Assembly (NCBI GenBank): GCA_900291925.1
Contig: UWYS01000005.1
Location: 62,001 to 126,000 of the forward strand
DNA from: Thecaphora thlaspeos
Lineage: Eukaryota > Basidiomycota > Ustilaginomycetes > Urocystidales > Glomosporiaceae
DNA: 64,000 bases
Direction of reading: 5' to 3'
Each line of letters begins with the position of its first letter. The stretch's first letter is position 1. Shown piece after piece: positions 11,801 to 22,600 of this stretch. A program made the position numbers and the translations under genes. The notes beneath the pieces were generated by a model. The model saw only the letters and a program-made list of their open reading frames with translations. It searched no databases and was not told the origin of the DNA.

Positions 11801-14373
11801 CCGCCGATACGGGATGCTCCTGGGATGCGACCTTATCGCTCGTCGAAGCCTCCTCTCAAAGTGTGGGGTGCCAGGACCTGCTATGGCACCCTTCAGCAAT
11901 GCAAGACTTTCTCCTCGCTTGGGAGCGACCAGCCAGCTCGAACGCGCGTACGATGCTGCGCAATGTACGGTGATTACCGACGAGCTACATATGACTGCTG
12001 GCTTGATTAATGACTTGGCAAGCGACGGCGCCGCCGACCGGGTCAAGCAGGAGCAGCAAAAAGGGAGCCGATTAAAGTTTGACGGTAGTGTGATGAAATA
12101 CTGTATGGGACGTGATTTGGGACGAGGATGTCAGCTGCTTAGGGTCCATAGAAGTCAGGTCCGGTCGAGTTCCTATCGGTTAGGTTGGGTCGCGTCGCCT
12201 AGTCAGGCTACCTGTACCGCAGGGAGCGCCAAGACCTTTACAAGAACAACACCAGCAAGGGCTCGCGAGAGAGAGGAAAAGAAAACAAGGTGGAGATGTT
12301 CATCCCGTAAAGGGCTCGACGGTGTAGATGGCAACTTCATTGTGGCTTCGGATGTGAGAACGATCGCATGAACACCCAAAGTACCGCCTCGTTCAAGGTA
12401 AGTTCCACCTGAAGTGTAAGTAATGTAGACAGGTGCTCAGCTGTGACTTGCTTCGCTTGATTGATAAATAACATTCCGCCGCCGTACTAAAAGAGTAAAG
12501 TCATGAACAAGTGTCGTGACAAAGTAGTTGTAAAAGAGCAATTCGCTACACCGTTGGTCTAGCAGGTCATATGTACCCATTTGGCAGCTGGTAAAGTGAT
12601 TCGAGAAAGACTAGTTTAAGGGTTGGGGGGGGGGGGGGGGAACGGATAGGTCCGCAAGCAGGATCGACACTTCTCGACTGGCTCACACCTGCCATGTTGG
12701 CCTTTGATCGGGACGAATGCAAGGTGGTCCGGATACCTGCACCTCATCGACGCCACATTATGGCATATCACGCCACGCTACGCCACCCTCGGACCTGGCA
12801 TCGTATAGTACGGAAACCCGACACCCATTTCCTCATGTGGTTACTGCCTGGTACCTTGCACGGTGAAGTCAAAACCAGACGGGTAGAGAAGGAAGGTAGA
12901 AAGAAAAGCAGGTCAGGTAGGAATGTCGCTTACGGACCCTGTCTACAGCGGAAGGGGTCAGCCACGTAGGTACGGGTATGCAGTTCGGTCACCCTTGAAA
13001 GCGTCCATGGGGTAGCTAAGGAGCGGTTTGAAGCAGGCCAGGCTCGCAATCGGGTCTTTCCACTTCCTCCTCTTCGGGACGAAGTGCAAGAACGTGGAAT
13101 CGAGTCTTGACGGTGCGGTAGTCTGCACGGGGTTTGGTCGAAGCCACCATACGTACAACCCCACTCGGTCGGCCCATTTGTCGGCGATGATTTCTCGCTC
13201 CCACTTCCCCTCCCTCTCATCTACTTTGGACGATGTTACCTCTTTCACCCGACTAGTTACCACAACGACAAGATCACACCATAAAGTTGGAACGACGAAC
13301 CTTCCTCGATTGGACGACGGACTACGACATCCATGATCGTCTCGGACGGTGATATAAAATGCGACAAGGCGGTCCGTTGCATACGCTATGTTGGTTCTCG
13401 ATCAACATGTCCGAACGCTTTGGCCCTTTCGTATTTTGTACATCCAGCTTTGTCTTATCATCACGAACCGAGATCACAACACCGCTTCCACAACACAATC
13501 CCATCACAATCGATCTGAGAGTACTGTTCCGGACAATCTTTATGTTGTTCTCTCGGCTCATGTTCCGCGTCTTGGCTCATTACACAGAGATCAAGACGGG
13601 AGGCAAGTGTAAAGGCAGAGGATAACGACTCGGGTCGGGGACCTCTCTGCATTACTTCTTTGTCCACTCGTCGATACGCACGGACGGACGAACACCTTCA
13701 GATGCAAGGCTGTGTCGAAACGAACGGTCAGCGATCATCCCGGCAAGTTCTGCCGGTCCGAATAACTTGCTCGTCCAACCCACCTTCCATCTTATCGCGC
13801 CGTACCGAAAGACACGTACCCGACATCGAGACTCCCACCTTCGACGCCTTCAATCATGATTATCAAGATCCCCATTGCCCACCCCGCGCCCTCTGTCTTC
13901 AGCCTGACCACATCGTGGGGTGAGAGCAACATGGCGTACAAACGCTTGCGCCTGCTTGGTCTGCAGACGTTCATGTTCGTCCGGTCTATGAAAGGTCGGA
14001 CGGGAAGTGCGAGGTAGCAAGCTTTTGTACGCCGAGACGACAAGGCTGTGCTGCTGTTGTTGTAGAGTTCGATGGGATCGGCGGAGAAACCGTCCCGGGA
14101 ATGATGGTGAATGGGCCGGGTGACGAGCTGAGTCGCATCGCTCTGCATCGGTCCAAGACTGCGCCAGAGGAGATCGTCCGATTCACCGTTGGCGATCGTT
14201 GTCTTCTTCGTACGTATGCGCCAGCGCCCGTCGCCGATTCCGCCGACTCCGAGGCTTTCGAGCTTTGTCAGCGTACGGTCAAACGAGTTGATCGAGTCCC
14301 TCTCGTGCCTTGGTTTCGCCGCGCCGCCTTCAAACAGCGGCGCCTCGTGACGACGATGTTGACGGACCTGCAT
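8835..14373. other. 5.5-kb gene-poor region upstream of the C2H2 factor
   Basis: No protein family was recognised on either strand. The longest open frames (322 codons at 10396-11364 on -, 267 codons at 11568-12371 on +) are rich in Arg, Ser and Cys and show no domain, as expected of chance frames in GC-rich DNA. Composition varies: a 15-A run at 8908-8922, AT-rich patches near 10080-10100 and 12450-12560, and a 16-G run at 12625-12640. It probably contains the C2H2 promoter and long 5' leader and the 3' flank of the Hpm1 gene. An unannotated non-coding transcript cannot be excluded. Confidence 0.5.
12625..12640. repeat. 16-bp poly(G) tract
   Basis: An uninterrupted run of 16 G on the + strand in non-coding sequence. 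Long G runs are unstable and error-prone in sequencing, and can form intermolecular quadruplexes. Confidence 0.85.
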
Positions 14374-15777
14374 CTATAGCTGATCCGGTAGGATACCGAC
14401 CGATAACACCACCCGACCCACGCCCTGCGAGATGGTCCTGACCGTCTCTGTCCAGCCCTTCTTGCTGCCCGGCGGAGGAGCCTCGACGTGCTGCTTGAAG
14501 GCCTCGACGCCGCCGCCCACGCCAAAGTAGAGGACTTTGGCACCGATGAGGCAGAGTGTGCCTTCTGTTGAAGGCTGCTCATCGGCAGTGGCGGCGGAGG
14601 AGTGCGAGTGCGACGTCTTCTGCGTCTGGGACAGAGAGAAACGTGCCAGTCGTTCGTTGAGGTCGGAGAGGCCGGTCGGCTGGCTGGGCTTACAGGATCG
14701 TCGAAGAACGTCGGTCAGGAGCGGCAACGCGTCGAGCGAGTAGATCGTCTCGGCGCTTAGGATCAGATCGAAGAAGGGCGCGTCTCTTGCGGACGTCGCT
14801 TGCGCGTCTGTGCTTGCCGTCGAAAGCTCCGGGTGGGCATCGGTTGCAAGGATCTCGGCCGGCTGTAGCCCTTGCCATGAGCCGGAGAAGAAGCGGAGGG
14901 AGATGTTGCGATGGGCGAGGGACTTTTGGAAGGCTTCAAAGAGCGGCTCGTCAAGCGACAGCTCGCCTGGTCCCGCCTGGTCGGCGGCGGCTGCCGAGGG
15001 TGCGGCGGTGTCGAAGTGGTCCTGGCCCCTGGACTTGAGCTGCTTGGACTCCTCCTGCCTCGCCTGGAGCGTCTCGGACGAGATGCGGTAAGCCTCGGAA
15101 GCGTTGGAAAAGTACCAGGCGAGGAGGATGTTGGGAAGCGTGACAAGGCGGAGTACCTGGTGGTTGTAGTCGCAAAGGTGCAGGGTGGTCGGTGCGGAGG
15201 AGGAAGAGGGTGAGGAGGATGAGGTGGAAGGTGGGATGTTGAGGAGCTGCTGGAGGATGAAGAGGGAAGGGATGGCGGTGCCGCATCCGAGCTCGAGGAT
15301 GGCCTTGCCGTGGAGCCAGGACCAGTCGAAGGAGCGGGTGCGTTGGTCGAGGGTGGCGACGAGATCAAGCGAGCACTCCCAGGTCTTGAGGCCGCCTTCG
15401 TAGAGGCCTGGAACGAGGTCGCTGTCGACGCCGGCGACGGCCTGTGTCTCTTCGTGCTGTTGTTGTTGCTGCTGCTGCTGCTGCTGTTGTTCTTCGTCGT
15501 GCTGGTCGAGGAGCATCTGGAAGCGAGCGTCAAAGAGGTCCCTACGCATGAGAGTTGCGTGCCTGTGCTGGCGATTGTGCGGGTCGAGGGGGAGATTGAT
15601 GGGCGAGTAGGAGATGCGGGAAGGGAGGGAGTCGAGGAGGTCGGAGAGGGGCCATTCTCGAAAGGGAGTCTGTTGAGGTGTGGAGGTGGTGGCGGGTGGT
15701 GGCGGGTGGGTGGTGGAATTAGGGTTGAGGTACTCTTCATCAAGCTCGTCGTCGTTGAAGTGGAAGGCGAACGACAT
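14374..15777 (-). CDS. HPM1: Protein-histidine N-methyltransferase (Hpm1/METTL18 family)
   Basis: 467 residues, ATG at 15777, TAG stop. Family signatures are the conserved DLVPGLYEGGLKTWE block at about residues 118-135, followed by the SAM-binding motif I AILELGCGTAIPS at about residues 158-172 and LCDYNHQVL after it. A later FDLILSAETIY block is the usual post-I/IV region of class I seven-beta-strand methyltransferases. In yeast Hpm1 methylates a histidine of ribosomal protein uL3 (Rpl3) and affects 60S assembly. This copy has insertions relative to a compact methyltransferase: a polyglutamine run (about 11 Q, DNA near 15460-15492), a Ser-rich loop after motif I, and Ala/Ser-rich loops. The Crypton remnant begins 175 bp upstream on the other strand, so it lies in or against the promoter. 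Confidence 0.85.
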   Translation of the reverse strand: MSFAFHFNDDELDEEYLNPNSTTHPPPPATTSTPQQTPFREWPLSDLLDSLPSRISYSPINLPLDPHNRQHRHATLMRRDLFDARFQMLLDQHDEEQQQQQQQQQQQHEETQAVAGVDSDLVPGLYEGGLKTWECSLDLVATLDQRTRSFDWSWLHGKAILELGCGTAIPSLFILQQLLNIPPSTSSSSPSSSSAPTTLHLCDYNHQVLRLVTLPNILLAWYFSNASEAYRISSETLQARQEESKQLKSRGQDHFDTAAPSAAAADQAGPGELSLDEPLFEAFQKSLAHRNISLRFFSGSWQGLQPAEILATDAHPELSTASTDAQATSARDAPFFDLILSAETIYSLDALPLLTDVLRRSCKPSQPTGLSDLNERLARFSLSQTQKTSHSHSSAATADEQPSTEGTLCLIGAKVLYFGVGGGVEAFKQHVEAPPPGSKKGWTETVRTISQGVGRVVLSVGILPDQL

Positions 15778-15951
15778 GGTGGACGGGAAAGGGGGGCGGC
15801 GGGTGAGGGGGGGCTGTTGTTGGCGGGGAAGACGGAGGAAGAAAGGGTGTTACAGTCGTGTGCAGATGAATTGAGACGCGAGGAAAAAAGAAAGGCTGAG
15901 AGGGACCCTAGCAGTGATCCTCCTTCGCCATTGGGCCCTGCAACCGTGCTC

Positions 15952-17022
15952 ATGGCCTACCAGACGCACAACAAAGTCCTCCACGCAACGTATGAACGCC
16001 AGGGCATCAGCTCCTCGAAGATCACCCACCTCTTCCGCGCATCCGGCGCGAAGATGACAAAGCTCAACGGAGCACCGGAGGAAGACATCTGTCGCACTGG
16101 CAAGTGCGAGCAGGGTGCCATGGCCACCTGCTACCTCTCTTGCCTTCCACGCAAGTCGATGCGCGCCCTCGCCGGCTTCTCTCCCGAAGACGGAGACTTC
16201 TGGATCCTGCGCGACATCCCCGTCCCTCAAGACCTGCTCAATCTGGTCTTCCCGGAGGCAGCTGGTTGGCTGCGCCGCGTCAGGGACCGGTGACGGTTGT
16301 GTGCAAGATCTGGCAGCCCAAGGCTTCCTCCGCCTTCTGCTTGAGCTGCGCTCGGTCATTCTGCAAGATGCCGTCCTCCTCCGCAAGGCCTACCCCACCT
16401 GCCCGCTCTTCCGCCACAAGATCTTCCGATTGAAAGCGTTTGAGGCCTTCTCGACGGATATACTGGAGCGCCTTGCCATGCAGGCCGAGCCTGTCGAGCG
16501 CACTCTGCAGAACGCAATGCCCTCGCTCACGGCGCGCATGGACTCACACTTTGGCGGCTTCAAGCAGGACGTCGGCAACGTCAAGAGTCTTGCCACCCAC
16601 ATCCTCAACGATACGCCGGCACCGGCACCAACTTTGCTGCCTCGACCTTGATACAAGGCCTTGCCCTGCCGATCCTGCCGGCCTTCCAGATGTGCCGCAA
16701 CATTGCGACGGTGCAAGAGCTGTGGCACGAGTACGACGAGGGCATTCCGGGCCAGCCGTCTGTCCGCTCTGCGTACGAGGAGCAGCAGACGCACCGAGAC
16801 AACCTCAAGAACGACAGCGAGCGCAAGTTTTACTCACGCCGCATGATCATCAACGAGATCAAGCGTCGTGCAACCGCTTCCGTTGTGCCGCCCGCCACGA
16901 TAGCCGCCCAGCTTGACGCCTTCCGTTTGGCAAAGCCGAGGCAGCCCGTTTCCCTTGCCAAGCGTGAGAAGCTCATCCGCCAGGGCCACCTTCCGCCGGC
17001 GCTTTCTGCCGTTTGCGCCTAG
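15952..17022 (+). pseudogene. Crypton-type tyrosine recombinase remnant (Ndc10-like core plus GCR1_C-like domain)
   Basis: Three overlapping frames together give one protein. First frame (15952 to about 16283): YQTHNKVLHATYERQGI, THLFR and ATCYLSCLPRKSMRALAGF, matching the C-terminal catalytic half of Crypton/Ndc10-type tyrosine recombinases, with HxxR (THLFR) and the tyrosine of ATCYLS as likely catalytic residues. Second frame (about 16290-16620): DLAAQGFLRLLLELR and LQDAVLLRKAYP. Third frame (about 16620-17022): VQELWHEYDEGIPGQPSVR and ERKFYSRRMIINEIKRR, the GCR1_C-like DNA-binding domain often found at the end of fungal Cryptons. Two compensating one-base shifts (near 16283, and in GGCACC repeats near 16620) break the frame. 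The N-terminal half, including the first catalytic arginine, is absent, because homology starts abruptly. It is inactive as it stands. Two unusual introns are a less likely explanation. Confidence 0.75.
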
Positions 17023-18225
17023 AAACGATTGCACAGCACCCAGCACCACCACCACCGCCAGAGCAGATGATACCCGCGCCGATCCCGTGCACAGCATCCC
17101 AGAACGACGCAGCAAAGCTGCAAGCAGAATGTAATGTACCACACTCGATGTGAGAGTATACTCGCGCCGATCTGAGAGCGACGCCAAGCAATAGAATGAT
17201 GTTTCCCTCTCCCTCTTCGAGGCCAACAGCCTCAAAGCGCTGCCTGCCCACAAGCGTGCAAGTACAAGGCAAGCAAGTTGACGTACAAGCCAAGTCGAGC
17301 GAAACCACCATACTAATGTGTAGTTGATGCCGGTGTCCAACCCTGGATGATGACTAAGCAGCAAGAGGGCCCTGGTAAGCGCGCGATTGCCGGTTATTGG
17401 TGCACCCTTAACGCTCTGCCAGGATCCAGTCCTGGACTCCGCCAACTTTTTTTTCGTTTAACTATTTAGTTAATACCCCGCGTCTTGCTGTACCAACGAA
17501 GACTTCATCTTGACCGGCCACTAGAGAGCTAGCCGGGAGCGCTTCACGGCGCATAGGCTGACATTTCTTGTCTCCCTGCTTCCTGGCGCCGTTGCCAGAG
17601 CCCTGGACAGACGCACAGACTACATACACTCACTCTACACCTGACAGGCCGCACCGACAGGCCGCACCGACAGGCCACAACAAGACTTTGACCGCCGAGC
17701 AAGCAGCCCAAACGTGGAAAGAGAGTGATCTGTGTTTCGGCGAGGCGCTTGCCAGCGTGTAGAAGGGCAGAAGCTACTGTACATGCAACAGTGTACCGTA
17801 CCAAAAGGAAGAAAGATATCGACGAGCCTCCAGAGCCCGTGGGATGATGGAAAACTGTGTGTGTGTGTATGTACGTGCGAGGGGATGATCAAGGCTGACC
17901 AAGGGGACACGAGATAGATGCGTGGCGTATAGACAAAATAGCGAACACACAGGCAGAGAGGCAAATAGACACACAGACAAGCAGATAGAGAAGCAGGCAG
18001 GCGAACGCACCGACGAGGCAGAGGACCGAGCAAGGACTTGGGGCCGGCGCAGGTCGACGCGTCCAGTCCCGTCACCTCGGAGGGTAGGTAGGAGGGAGTA
18101 AAGAATCCAGACGAACCATTACAGAGGAAAGCAGGCGATCATAAATCAGCAGCGGCGGCGGCAGGGACGGCGGAAACATCAACAGAGTGTGTGTGAGGAT
18201 TGAGAGCGCGCGCGGGCAACCAGCC
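17023..18225. other. Intergenic region between Crypton remnant and bHLH gene
   Basis: Holds the 3' flank of the Crypton fragment and the 3' UTR of the bHLH gene. It contains a short tandem repeat (17643-17678) and purine-rich simple sequence (AGACAAGCAGATAGAG-like, 17940-18010). Any 3' boundary of the Crypton element should fall here, but I could not define it. No gene recognised. Confidence 0.5.
17643..17678. repeat. 13-bp tandem repeat, 2.8 copies
   Basis: GACAGGCCGCACC is present twice in full and once truncated, in non-coding DNA about 620 bp past the Crypton remnant. Confidence 0.85.
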
Positions 18226-19605
18226 TTAGACGACAGTCGTAAAGGACGCCATTGGCTGCCGCGGCGCCTGATCAAAAAAATGCTGCTGCTGTTGCTGTTG
18301 CTGGTGCTGCTGCTGTTGCTGCGACTGCAGCTGCGGCTGCTGCTGGTGGTGCTGGAGGTACTGGCTGTGGAGCGGGATCTGGGCATGATCGTACGACGTC
18401 GCCCCGAACTGCCCGTAGATTTGCTGCTGCTGCTCTTGCTGTTCACGCATGGTGCTGAAGACGTCCGCCAGCGGCGCTGTCGAGTCGGCGATGACAGCCG
18501 ACTGTTCCAGCCCGGCGTAGGGCTGGAAGCCTGCGACCGAGAGGTGGCCACCGAGGGCGGCGGCCACGCTGCCGCTGGCTTGGGCGCCGTTGAGCAGGTT
18601 CGACGTCGAAGTAAAGGCAAAATCGCCGCCAAACTTGGAGCCGGCGGGGGCGATGTCGAGGCCGTTCGACGATGATGCGTAGTTCCAGCTACCCTGGACA
18701 GGCGTGCCAAAGTCCTCCGAGTGGGTCGAGGCGGTCGACGAGGCACGGGTCGGCTGCTGCACGCCGGCGGCGAGCCCCATGACGTTCGAGTGTTGCGGCT
18801 GCTGCTGCCGGGCCAGCTGGGCGGCGTGAAGCTGATTGTAGGCAGCCATGCCGTGGGCGTGGGCGGCGACGGCCGCCTGCATCGACGAGGGAGCCGAGAC
18901 GGGGCTGTTGCGGCTGGTCTCGCCTTCGCTCGAGCCGCCGTGGAGGCCGTCGTCGTCGTCAAACTCGCCCAGCTCACTGCAGTCACCGCCAATGGCGGCA
19001 GAGAGGCTGCCGCTGCGCCTCTTGTTGCCCATCTCGGCGAGGGGCAACGGAAGCTCCTCGGCGACGGGCGCAGGAAGCGGGTCAAGCCCGGCCTGCCTGC
19101 GGAAGTCGTTGAGCTGTTCGCGCAGCGTCTCATTCTCGCCACGGAGGCTGTCGATTCGGTGGCGGTAGAGGACCTCGCGGCTGAGCGACGTGTGCACAAA
19201 ATCGAGTGATTTGTTGACGATCAGCGACTTGCTCGGCCGGCGGACGTCGGCGATGGCGGGAAGCGAGGCGGCAAGCTGGAGGAAGCGCCCATTGAGCGAT
19301 TCGCGTCGGGCGCGTTCGATGGCATTGTGAGTGGCGCGCCTCTCGGCGCTGGCACCCTTCCGGTTGCCGCCACCCCTGCCGCCGCTCGAGACGCTGCGTT
19401 GCGGTCCCAGCTGGACCTGGAGCTGGGTCTGAGCCTGCGACTGGAGCTTGGGTTGCGACGTGTTGTTGGCCAGGGAAGCTGGTGGTTGCGCGAGGGCGGT
19501 CAACGAGACGGGCGAGCCCATAACGTTGAGCGAGTGCTGGTCGGGAGGCAGGGCGAGGGCATCTGCGTTGAAGTTCAGCAGCATCTGGTAGTAGGGTGTG
19601 GTCAT
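18226..19605 (-). CDS. bHLH (helix-loop-helix) transcription factor
   Basis: 459 residues from the ATG at 19605 (protein starts MTTPYYQMLL); the frame is open upstream but that part is low-complexity leader. The basic helix 1 (THNAIERARRESLNGRF) begins near residue 90, the loop and helix 2 (PSKSLIVNKSLDFVH) follow, and a leucine-containing coiled extension (LRGENETLREQLNDF) leads to about residue 171, i.e. bHLH with a zipper-like tail. The basic region has the H..E..RR arrangement used to contact E-box DNA. The C-terminal half is Gln/Ala/Ser-rich with several polyglutamine stretches encoded by CAG/CAA runs (18280-18360), typical of activation domains. A dimerising nuclear regulator is expected; targets are unknown. 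No intron is visible. About 6.7 kb of gene-free DNA lies upstream, like the other transcription-factor gene in the window. Confidence 0.85.
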   Translation of the reverse strand: MTTPYYQMLLNFNADALALPPDQHSLNVMGSPVSLTALAQPPASLANNTSQPKLQSQAQTQLQVQLGPQRSVSSGGRGGGNRKGASAERRATHNAIERARRESLNGRFLQLAASLPAIADVRRPSKSLIVNKSLDFVHTSLSREVLYRHRIDSLRGENETLREQLNDFRRQAGLDPLPAPVAEELPLPLAEMGNKRRSGSLSAAIGGDCSELGEFDDDDGLHGGSSEGETSRNSPVSAPSSMQAAVAAHAHGMAAYNQLHAAQLARQQQPQHSNVMGLAAGVQQPTRASSTASTHSEDFGTPVQGSWNYASSSNGLDIAPAGSKFGGDFAFTSTSNLLNGAQASGSVAAALGGHLSVAGFQPYAGLEQSAVIADSTAPLADVFSTMREQQEQQQQIYGQFGATSYDHAQIPLHSQYLQHHQQQPQLQSQQQQQHQQQQQQQHFFDQAPRQPMASFTTVV

Positions 19606-22600
19606 GGTGGGCGGTCGGGTGCAGGCGGTGGTGGTGGGAGGGTGGGTGTTGGACGGCGGTAAAGAGGGAGGGTGGAGGGTGGGCGGAAGTTTAGCAGAGT
19701 GAGGGATGAGGTTGTGTGAAGCGGGGTGGCCGGTGCGACTAGCGGTCGAAGTGTGGTTGTGAGCGATGGCGGATCGACAGGACGCGAGATGGAATCTCAA
19801 GCAGTCTCTAGAATCCGAAGGAGGAGCGATAATGAAGAGGGATGAGGTATGGATGTTGCCAAAGGAGAACACCGAGATGTTGAAAGCGGTGGAGGTATGA
19901 AGCCGAAGAGCAGGAAGATGGCTGGTTCGCCAAGGGACGGTGGTGGAGAAGTCTCGGTGGCAGCGACCTAGGGCGCGCGAGGGAGACCTCCTGTGGTAGA
20001 GCGACCGCTTAGGCGTGGCGAGCAGCAGGGGAAGAGTGTGGGTTAAGGTTGTTGTTGATGAAAGGCGGGTCAGGCGGAGGGTTGGCTAGGCGATCTGAGG
20101 CTGGCTAAAGGCGAGGCGGGAGGAATAAAGGCGGTGGGACGAGCTGGCTCTTTCGCGAGTGGAAACTCAAGCGGACTAGGCTGCGGTGCGCAAAGGGGAA
20201 AGCAGGAGGATGATGAGAGGTGATCAGAATGGTAGGTCTGCACGTCTTTGCTGGATATGGCTCGGCCTAAGGAACAGTATGAGGAGCCATGGCGGGGAGC
20301 TTGATCGCGATGCGGGTCGACAGTGGACAGAGGACAATGCGTGTAGCCACAAAGCGTCGGCAAGGGAGAGTGCCCTTCCAACGACGATCGACGTGTGCCC
20401 GGCCTCTCTGCGGGCCTGGTGGTCACAACGGCAGAGGCGACCCGGAAGTCGATACTGTCGTTGCCGGCTCTGCGAATGGATGGTGGAAGCGGGCCCTCGA
20501 TTCCGCTCGCAGTGGCTGTCGATGGGTGGCAGAGAGTGAGCGATAGCAGCGACGAAGAAGTGCCTGATTGGATGTCGTGCGTTCAGGCAGGTGCAGCGTC
20601 GGGCGGATGGCTGGTATCCTGCGGACATCTTTGGCGCAGGGCTTCCCAATCGAGTGGTGGCATGGCGGTGTGTCGAACGGGATGATCGCTGACGCTGGCT
20701 GCTGCGTGGCGGGGTGTCGAGGTGATAGCGAGCATGGACAATTAAGCGGACACTTACCACAAGCTCAGGAGATGAAAGAAACGGGTGGGTGGGTGGGTGG
20801 GTGGTGGTGATGGAGGTGGAGAGGAGGCAAGGCGAGGCGAGGGCTATGCAAATATCGAATCTGATCCGCCGCCTGGGCGGGCCCGGCAGCCAGCCAGTCC
20901 AGGGCCAAAGCCAGGGCCAAAAAGGGCCGTTCCCCCGGCAGGCCAGCCGGCCCGGCAGCCAGCCAGCCAGACAGAACTTGCTGCCTTCCGCCTCGCCTCC
21001 CCCCGGGATCGAAGAGGCACGCCAAGCAACGAGGTCGGGGGCCCAGAGGAGCCCAGAGGAGCCCTCGGGCGGAGCAAGCGCACCACGACACAGCGCCCTC
21101 AGTCTCTCGGCAACTTCGAAGCTACCTGCTGTAGCAAGGCTATCTGCGCCTGCAACTCTGCTGGATGTAGACATGCCAGAGGGGGCGTTCTGTATGTGCG
21201 TCGGGCGTCGAGTCGTGCCGCCACAGCGCAGCGGCGGCGGCGGAAAGAAAGAAAAGAAAAAAAAGAAAAAGAAAAAGAGGCTCCGCTGCCGCCTTCCGTT
21301 CCTTGCCGCTGCCGTCATCTCGCTACATACGCCCCCGACTCTCATACATATCGACGCTCTCCCCTACGTACTGTACCTCCCCTTCCTCCCCTTGCTGGCG
21401 CCTGCCGTCCTCATCAAGCAGGAACCCGCCCACCTCGCTGAATCTCGGTGCCAAAGGCGGTCCCCCTACGCACCAATACAAGAGGCAAGAGGATTACTTC
21501 GCAGGGCAACCAAGGCCAAAATGTGGGACAAAAGGAATTCGAAATTACAGATTGACCAGCGAGAGACGGAGAGAGGGTCCGGAGCCAGGGTCACAGATGG
21601 ATAAACAGACCCAGACCTTATAGCAAGAGCGAGAGTCGGGCCTAGAGCCAGATCTTTAGCGCAGAGAGGCAAGAGACAAAGTCAGAGCCAGAGCCTGGCG
21701 AATGGGACAAGGATCGAGGGGCGAGGGGCGAAGGCATGGAGAGAGGACGCAGAGAGATGCGGAAGGCTAAGCCCGACCAAGCAAGACAACGCCCGTCGGT
21801 CCCCCTGTCGTCAGGTCGTCGGCCGTAAGGGCAAGTTCCTGCACCGCCATCCGGCAACGGCAACTAGACACTGGCAACTGGACATGGCCTTCACCCTTGG
21901 TTCACGACCTTCTCTCCGACGACTACACTAAGTTCTCCGATACCCGTTCCTAGACGACGACGACCATCGTGAGGTATTTATTCTTAATTTTATTGACGTT
22001 GACCTCGCCTGAGTCGTTCCTCGAGCAGGTCTCCCTTGCATCCGGAATCGGTAACGAGCTTTTCTATGCCGTACATACATAGTTAGCAACGACGCCATTA
22101 TGGAGACGAGGTCTGGTACAAATACGGTCTTGTCGGGTGGCAAAGGTGGGGGCGGGAAGCGACTCTGCCTTTTTCTCCTCGTCTCCTCATGCCGGGGTTT
22201 AGGCGGGAAAGACATCGATAGCAAGCGCCCTAGCTCGATCGGGGTGAGGTACCAGTGGGCCGGGACAACTTTCGCTCACAATGAGATGGCTCAGACTCCA
22301 TGTCCAACAAGCTTCGTCAGTCCAGATCGGCTCTACTCTCGCAAGGTTGGCTCTGGATCTTGAGGTGACTTTTTCCGGCCAGGCTCCAAGGTACAGGAGG
22401 TTATTCCAGCAGTACAGTACGTATTCAGGACAGGCTTGGCGAGTCGTCGACAAGAGAGTGTTTCGGGCATATGGGCCTGTCCGAGTACTTACCACTGTAA
22501 GATGCTTCAGCAGGCCAGCCTTCGCGGTAACGAAGCCTGTGCACAAAACTCAGCTGGCATGACCGCCTCCTTGTCGGTGTTCTCGGGTGAAGGGATGGAC

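Noticed and set aside
11568..12371. 267-codon open frame on the + strand
   Set aside because: No recognisable family or start context. Composition is not like that of the confirmed genes.
20224..21345. 373-codon open frame on the - strand containing a poly-Phe/Pro stretch
   Set aside because: The run is the complement of a purine simple repeat. No conserved residues are seen.
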